From the NCBI GenBank assembly GCA_003024785.1, contig PUQB01000348.1, forward strand, positions 1 to 64,000: DNA of 64,000 nt, read 5' to 3'. Shown piece by piece: positions 57,371 through 64,000 of this stretch. Both the position numbers and the translations under genes were made by a program. Source of the stretch: Selaginella tamariscina (Eukaryota > Streptophyta > Lycopodiopsida > Selaginellales > Selaginellaceae). Below the pieces are notes generated by a model. The model was not told where the DNA came from and did not search any database. It saw nothing but the letters and a program-made list of their open reading frames with translations. Every line of letters starts with the position of its first letter. The stretch's first letter is position 1.

Positions 57371-59231
57371 ACACTGTATGCAAATTACCAACTGATTTTT
57401 AATCACTAGCAAGAAGAGTAACATAGGTGACATTTGAGTTTCAGTTGTACTTGAAAGCTTTATCAAATTTAAACCTTGCATTTGAAACTTAATTCTTTTT
57501 TTTTTTAACTTTCCAAGTGAAAGGTAGATCCAAAATAAACCTTTCAAAAGAAAAAATGAAGATGCCTTTCAAATTCTAGGCATGGTCCCTTCCCTTATTC
57601 AAAATGGCACATAAAGTAGTCATCTTCTCTAATACACACTCATACCATCTCATCTGCTAGAGATAAATCTGCACACATCTATCTCTGCATTCATTATATA
57701 CGCCATAACAATTTATAAAAATCATCGCACCAATACAATTAATATATCTTATTTGATATGAGACCCTTATTCAACACATTTTGATGATATATACAAAATG
57801 ATCTCTCTCACGCACACACATACAACTATAGAACTATAGAAACTTTTATGCATTCTACAAACCATTGTCTACTTCATCGTATGTATATAATTTGTGGCCT
57901 ACCCCTTAATTAACTAAGTTAATTATTTTAATGTTTTATATGCATTTAGATAATTTAAATAAAATAGACTCTGCATTTTATCTATATACATGATTTCTAT
58001 ATATTAGTTATCTTTAAATGCATGTTTTTTTTCCTAATTTTCAATATTTACTAATTAATTAAATTTAATTAACTACCACTCAAATATAAAAGGGGGCTGT
58101 CTTGTGAGAAGGTTCCCCTCTCTCTCTCTATATATAAAGCTATTCCTAGATATATATCATTCCCTCTTGGGTGAGAGCTAACTAGGCATTGTGCAAAGCA
58201 ATATCTATTGTCCCTTGTGTTAAAATAGCAAAAAAAAAGGAAAAAAAGAAAATTCACATACACACACATACATTTATTTATTTATTGCAATGAAAACAGA
58301 AGTCCAAAGGTTGGAATCCGAAGAGAAATTAGCCTTAGATATTGTTTTTCGAACATTAATCTAACCATAAAAAAATTTATGATCTCGTTCATTCTTGTTT
58401 AAGATACTTGATAAGATCTAGTTGAGATACTATTTGAAGAGTATCTTTTGAAGCTATAAAAATTATCAATAATTTAAAGGAAAATTTAATTTAGTAAATT
58501 AGCTACTTTTACTCATAAATTCTGTATATTGGATAAGGGATAATTATCGAGTTTTGTGACAACAATGACAATTCACAATGAACTACTTACTTAATAAGTC
58601 ACAGTATGTGAATTTTGATTGAAAAGACTCTAATGGCTTAACTTCATATTAACTACATCAAAAAACCATATTGGTTTTGAAAAAATATGAAGATGAAATG
58701 ATTTTTCAAACCATATGAAAATGACATGGTTGTTTAGAAGGTGATTTTTGATAAATATTAGATGATTTATAATATGATTTTTTATATGATCTAATTAGTC
58801 AATATGGTATTGTGGTTAATCCAAAGTTTGCCACATGACTTTTGTACATGATTTTGATATGATTTGGTTAATCTATAGTTAATTCAAAGTTCAACCATTG
58901 ATTTTCTATATGGTTTTTAATATGATCATGGTTTTACAAGGTTGAAATATGAAATCTTGACATTTCAGTGTTCATTTAGCAATATGTTAATTGCCTGATG
59001 TTTGTGTATACTACTTTCAATCCTAAACTCGTTCCATCTCTCTTTCTCTCCATATATATAAAGATAATCAAGCTATGTATGAATATGTGTATGTGCCTGT
59101 ATAGAGGTAGCCATATACACTTACTACCCAAACTTATTAATCTCTCTCAATATACATATAGAGATATTTTAAGTTGTATATATGTGTGTGTTTGTGCATG
59201 TGATGATGTAGTTTTATACATTCACCCTCCA
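57371..59231. other. AT-rich intergenic, nothing recognised
   Basis: Runs of A and T with short CACACA and CTCTCT words. No coding or RNA feature was seen on either strand. Confidence 0.5.
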
Positions 59232-60129
59232 TGTCATAGTTTTTACTATGACTAGACCCTTTACTTTTGGAGTTTGACTGTTGTTACCTACCGAGTTGTG
59301 TGACGAACCTTAGATGTAGTAGAAAATAGGTCTGCTTAGTGCACTTGGGTATCTGGTGATGGTCCGGCTGGGTGTCATTAGGTATTTGCAGGAAACTCGA
59401 ACTTACCTTATAAAAAACTCTCCCTAGTTTGATGTTCCAAGGTAGGTTTTTTGCAAAAGTATAGCTTAGGGACACCCCTAGGGTTGCCCTACCCTTGGGT
59501 TAGGTTTAGGGTTAGGTTAGGCGTCTCTTTCCATTAAGTGCCAGCCCACTTACTCATTTAGGAAAATAGGAGGGGGGGGAAGGGGGCTCCGCTACATAAT
59601 TAAGGTAAAGTATATGTAGTGAGGCTTCCTGGGTTTAAAAGAGAGCTCGTTAACCTCTTACCAGTGCAAGCTAAGCTTGTGTCATTAAGGCACAACCCTC
59701 TGTTATGCCGCCCTAACTTCCACATGACAGGACCCATCCCACCTTTGGGTTAGCCTACCCTTATTGTTGGTAGGATTTTGCCTTTGTGATCAGGTACATC
59801 ACTTCCAAGGAATTAGTCAAATTCCTTGGTCTGAAAACATGCTCGCAAGCTCAAAGCATTGCTCGAATTCATGTTCTACAAAATTAGTAGTTGAGGCCTT
59901 GCTTTGACTACCTCAACTATGCCTAGCTAGGAACGACACATATAACTCGGTTGACCCACGTATCTTGATTCACAAGGTGAGCCTCGTTCATGGACTTAGT
60001 CAGTTAGGGGGTTAGGGATGAGTTCCTAATATGGGTACTTTACTAAATTTCATGAGGGTTTCCAAAGAGGGGATTCTAGGGTTGGCATCTAGCAAGCCGC
60101 CTTCGTGGCACCAGGTAAAAACTTTGACA
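59232..60129 (+). repeat. 5' LTR of a Ty3/gypsy element
   Basis: It starts TGTCATAG and ends TTTGACA (TG...CA). It aligns over its first 550 bp with the reverse complement of the solo LTR at 61,550-63,241 but lacks much of the middle. A hairpin at the left end has an 8-bp stem (59,233-59,240 with 59,245-59,252) and loop TTTT. Confidence 0.82.
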
Positions 60130-60131
60130 AT

Positions 60132-60143
60132 TGGTATTATAGC
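60132..60143 (+). other. Primer-binding site of the Ty3 element
   Basis: TGGTATTATAGC, 2 bp after the LTR. It differs at two positions from the usual initiator tRNA-Met site TGGTATCAGAGC. Confidence 0.65.
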
Positions 60144-60455
60144 AAGTTCTCTACAGTCAATAGGACTGCCTTAAGTCATAGGGTGTTTTAGTGTTTAGAT
60201 AACTCTAAATTTTTTATTTACTCTATCACTTTTGGTTGACATGTCTGTATTCCGCAGAGAGTTTGATCCTGAGAGTTATCAATCTTCGGAGAATGCATGC
60301 TCAATGAGTCGGCGTAAGATTCTAGGTATGTCTGAAAGTCTTATACTAGTTCAAGTTGATGTGTGTGAGTGTACAACCTGTGCAGGGTGTTTTCAACTTC
60401 GTATTGAGAATATTCTAAGCATATTCTCTGAGTGTTAAAACTAGGGTTCAATACA

Positions 60456-61549
60456 ATGAGCAAGAGAAAGCAACTAGAGCCTGAGGCAGAGAGGGCTGTC
60501 GCAGAGGCTCAAAATGAGGAGATGGATGAGGCTGATCTAGGTCAACCCCCTAGAGTTAAACAGTGGCCTGGTTGACGAGAAATAACGATGGATGCCCTGA
60601 ACAAACTTCGAGGGGATGTTTTGGGATTGAATGACCGAATCAATAATGTTGCCATTTGGATTCTAATGAATGCCGCAGTACCAAATGTTCTGCAACCAGA
60701 CAGACAAAAAAATAAAAAGAAAAGAAACATGACTTACAATCATGTTCCTCTGAATCAAATTCTTTAACAAAAATAGATGGTGAAGGTCCCAGTAAGTTCA
60801 ACCTGGTCAAGCTTTCAGATTTTATGGGTTCAAAAGATTATAAGGTTTTGGATGACTGGTTGTATGATATGGAAAGTTATTTTGAGGCTGCTTTCGTGAG
60901 AACGACAGAAAAGGTGGCATGTGCCAAGCAGTTTCTTAAAGGAGAAGCAAAAGACTTGGTGGTGGATTGTTGAAGGTGAACGTGGATATTGAAAACAACT
61001 GGAAACACATGAAAAAGAGATCAAAAGGCAATATATGCCAAATGACCTCAGTTTGTGATTGCGTGCTGACCTGATACTTTGTTAATAGGGAGTTCGGGGA
61101 AGTCCAATGGACCACATTTATCGATTTGATTGGTGCCAAACATGAGCGATGATAAAGCTCGAAGTTGCTTCATGGCTAGTTGAATGAAAAAACGCAAAAG
61201 GAGATCCTAAGGTACAAGCCAATAAGCTATCAGGAACATCAAAAGGTAGCTCAAAAGGTTGCTTATGGCATATCATTAGAAACTTGTACAATAAGGGCGA
61301 GGAAGCAAAACCTAAACTGAAGAGATTTTCTCCAAATTCGGGTTTAGAAGGTTTAATAAACGACCAAATTAATCACCATCAATTCGAAGTGCAAGTTCCT
61401 ATGTCGACAGGTCCAAGTTTTTGAACACATCAAGACCTACTGGATTTCAAAAATTGTTAGCGTTACCACCACCTCAACAGGCCAAGGGCCCGGCTCCAAA
61501 GTTTACTCCCATGCAGTTCGTAGGCGGAGTTCCAAAATGTCATAATTGC
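60456..61549 (+). pseudogene. Ty3 gag, interrupted
   Basis: It starts 'MSKRKQLEPEAERAVAEA'. Later blocks include 'ALNKLRGDVLGLNDRINNVA' and 'VKLSDFMGSKDYKVLDDWLY', with 'FLKGEAKDL' in the retrotransposon capsid style. It reaches 'PKCHNC', the first half of a zinc knuckle, at 61,532-61,549, where the solo LTR begins. Confidence 0.75.
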
Positions 61550-63241
61550 TGTTAGAGTTTTAATTCAGAGGGCTAACACGTGGCTACCAAGTGGCCTTCC
61601 GGCGTCAATTCCCTGTATGAGCAATGCTAAATCTTCCAAGATGACCCTAAGAGTCTGACTCAAATGCTTAGTTAAACAAAAAGTCTTAGAGTCCTACCCT
61701 AAGTCCCCTAGAATGACCATCCCTTGAACCCTAGAGGATATCCTGAGTAACTTTAAGATCCTATCCCAATAGACCTAGACATGCTCATGCCCTAACCCCA
61801 CAAAGAAGATGTGTCTCACACATGCCCTCGTGACAAAGCTAAAGCATCGTCACTTACCCCTTGAGGAATCACCCTCATCCGGGAGTACAACCCCTTTAGA
61901 GCGACAAGGGGTACCTTGAACCACGAGTAACCCCTAAGGATTTGAGTGGCCAAGTCATACCTTAGACCTAGAACTAGTACTTAATGATGACATGAGTGTG
62001 CGCCATAGGCAAACACAAATGTTCTGATAAGCAAACTCCCTATGGCTAGGTTTGGATAACCCTAAGTACATAACCTTACGAGTGTCTCATGATAGGGCTT
62101 CTACTAATGAGCTTAGGTTGTTCAACCCTTAGATCCTAAGGAGAACACCCCCTAACTAAGTGTGCCAAAGCGCACCTAGTTATGAGACCTAACCTCCCTT
62201 TGAGTGGATGCCTAAGGTTTAACACCCTAGTGTGAGCACAAGCATACCTATTGCTAGAATATCCAACCCCTTGGCGACAAACCCATGACATGACCCCAAA
62301 GGGTGCCTTGGGCGTTGTATTGTGTGATGTATAGCCCAGTGTCACATCTCCATATGACACTGCCTTCCATGATGTGGGCTATCATGCCATAGCCCTTAGA
62401 TTCAAGAGTTGCACCAAGTGCCACAAACGTGGCTCCTAAATGCTAACTTTAGAACCCCTTAGTGAACCCTTAGGAACTGGGTAATGTGAACCTGTCAAAC
62501 ATGATCCCACGCTCATAATTGGACAAGGGCATGAATGTGCCTTGCTTGATCATGAGTGCTACACCTAGCTTGACATGGAGAAGAAGGCTGGAGACAAGCC
62601 CCAACCTATGCCTCTTGGAACGTGCATTCCGACAAGACCTCCAGGCATGGATTCGCCAACCCTAAGGATAAGTTGGACATACCCCTGTCATCTGGAAGTT
62701 AAGGTGGCAAAACAGAGGGTTGTACCTTAACGACACAAGAATAAAGCTTGCAACGGTAGAGAGAATAACGAACTCAATCATGATGAACCCAGGAGCTCTC
62801 CTACATGTACTACTTATATATGTGATAGAGGCCTCCCCCCCCTCCATTTTCCTGTTTACATAAGTGGGCTGGCACAGAATCTCATTCCCAGAGGGAATAT
62901 ACTTGGTGAGTTAATTAATGACCCATTAACCCCTAAACCTAATCTATCAAAACCTAGGGGTATTTCTAAATATATCCGACACACCGAACTCACTGGAACT
63001 ACCCAAGAACTTAACTGGGACATGGAAAAACAGGGTAAGAGTTTTCTAAAAAAGGTAAGTTCTATCTTCGCCTAGAGTTTCCTACAATACCTAATGACAC
63101 CCGGCCGAACCATCACCAAATACTCAAGTGCACTAAGCGGGTTTGTTTCTTATTACATCTAGAGCTTGTTAACATAGTTCAGTAGTAACAACAAACAATC
63201 AACATCCAAAGTAAAGAGGAGTCATAGTAAAAACTATGACA
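61550..63241 (-). mobile_element. Solo LTR (about 1.69 kb) inserted in the zinc knuckle of the Ty3 gag
   Basis: The insert starts TGTTAGAGTTTT and ends AAAACTATGACA, so it has TG...CA ends and short terminal inverted repeats. The flanks are 'attgc' on the left and 'atttg' on the right, a worn 5-bp duplication. Removing it brings 'KCHNC' and 'NKPGHFARECR' together in a CX2CX4HX4C knuckle. Its own orientation is minus. A 'tatataagta' promoter-like word lies near 62,810. A hairpin occupies 63,221-63,240. Confidence 0.82.
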
Positions 63242-64000
63242 ATTTGTAACAAGCCTGGTCATTTTGCTAGAGAATGTCGGACACCCTCACAACAATCGGA
63301 TCATTTCAAGGCAATGGTAAAAGAGGAAGTTGCTGAACCAAAAACGCTTGAAGATCCAGAAGATGCGTTAAAAAAGGTAATGTTGTGCCAAACACAACCT
63401 GCCATTCGCTATTCAAGACAAAACTAACCATTTACTATATTTGACAAGAAGGATACGAGAAAACTGAGTCCGAATGATGGTTGATACTGGAGTAACATAC
63501 AATTTTATATCGACTAGTCTAGTTTGTCAATTGAATTTCAATGTAACCAAAATAAGTGAAATAAAGATCAATTTTGGCAAAAGTTTTTAAAATACTAATA
63601 ATATAGCAAGGCAGTTCATGTCCAAATCAAAAGTTGAAAAGCTAAGCTAGACTTAATTGTCTTGGATATGACGGGGTTTGACTTTGTGTTGGGTATGAAA
63701 TGGTTTCATAAACATGTAGTCGAAATGAGGGGTTCCAGAGATAATCGAATCACACTTGCAACATACAAACAGGACGTTAGAAAAATTATGCTCAAGATGG
63801 AAATGCTAATTGATAAGGATTGGAATCCTATGTTCCTTACCTTAACTCAGTTGCGGAAGGCAGTTAAACATCGGGAACGTGTATTTATTACAATGGTTTT
63901 GGATACTAGTGAAGTCAAAATAGGAGGTGATCAAGAATCTGTTCTCAATCCTATTTTGAAAATCTTAAACATGTTTAAAAACATGTTGCTAGAAAACTTG
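63242..64000 (+). pseudogene. Ty3 gag end, protease and start of pol
   Basis: It starts with the second half of the zinc knuckle ('CNKPGHFARECR'). The protease block 'MMVDTGVTYNFIS' lies near 63,476, where DTG is the catalytic triplet. A further frame 'DFVLGMKWFHKHVVEMRG' follows. The window ends before the reverse transcriptase. Confidence 0.72.

Larger units (their letters stand above)
59232..64000 (+). mobile_element. Ty3/gypsy LTR retrotransposon, 5' portion, continuing past the window
   Basis: The 5' LTR is followed by a primer-binding-like site, then gag from 60,456, a zinc knuckle split by a solo LTR, a protease near 63,470 ('MMVDTGVTYNFIST') and more pol-like sequence to the window end ('VLGMKWFHKHVV' near 63,690). 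Stops occur in every part. Confidence 0.8.

Noticed and set aside
60232..60438. 68-residue plus-strand frame starting 'MVDMSVFRREFDPESYQ'
   Set aside because: It lies between the primer-binding site and gag of the Ty3 element and has no family features; probably leader.

Overview
This is nuclear DNA of a land plant. It holds spliced plant genes with short GT-AG introns (an RNase PH-type exosome subunit, beta-tubulin, two class III peroxidases, a flavin monooxygenase fragment, a SEN1/UPF1-type helicase fragment, a thaumatin-like protein, a plastid-type membrane protein), F-box/kelch and PPR proteins, and many plant LTR retrotransposons. The PPR proteins are long uninterrupted arrays of 31-residue S-type repeats with the 'AYAQNGH' signature. 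That points to a seed-free plant; a lycophyte is my best guess, not a proven one.

Layout. 1-1.4 kb: two LTR fragments in tandem. 2-4 kb: a degenerate coding-like stretch. 5.1-6.3 kb: F-box/kelch gene (minus). 9.5-10.9 kb: a nine-exon gene (minus) that I assembled by hand and identify as exosome subunit RRP46. 11.2-12.4 kb: class III peroxidase (minus) with two frameshifts. 13.8-15.2 kb: an old LTR copy. 16.2-24.4 kb: an old DUF7869-like gene split by a 5.9-kb Ty3/gypsy chromovirus. 25-31 kb: transposon debris including a PIF/Harbinger transposase. 32.6-33.7 kb: a second, more decayed peroxidase (minus). 34.7-36.2 kb: beta-tubulin (plus). 36.3-37.7 kb: a truncated FMO (plus) meeting a truncated helicase (37.7-39.7 kb, minus) tail to tail. 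39.75 kb: tRNA-like sequence. 40.3-41.2 kb: thaumatin-like protein (plus). 41.35-42.8 kb: nine-exon plastid-type protein (minus). 43-44.6 kb: broken PPR gene. 44.7-46.6 kb: intact PPR gene. 48.3-49.4 kb: unknown intronless gene. 49.6-50.2 kb: 3' exons of an acidic protein gene (minus). 50.9-57.4 kb: a hAT-type transposase split by a rearranged Ty1/copia element. 59.2-64 kb: the 5' part of a Ty3/gypsy element whose gag zinc knuckle is split by a solo LTR.

Functions. The genes belong to unrelated housekeeping and stress pathways: RNA decay, cytoskeleton, cell-wall redox, defence and probably organelle RNA editing. I see no operon-like or cluster logic. The most unusual structures are the copia insertion (two inverted partial copies inside a 46-49 bp target duplication, one starting where its RNA would start), the RRP46 gene (21-nt microexon between a GC-AG intron and a probable U12-type intron), the FMO/helicase fragment junction, and a hairpin kept at the end of an LTR family. 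Many conserved exons carry one-base indels, often in homopolymer runs, so some 'pseudogenes' may be consensus errors in the assembly.
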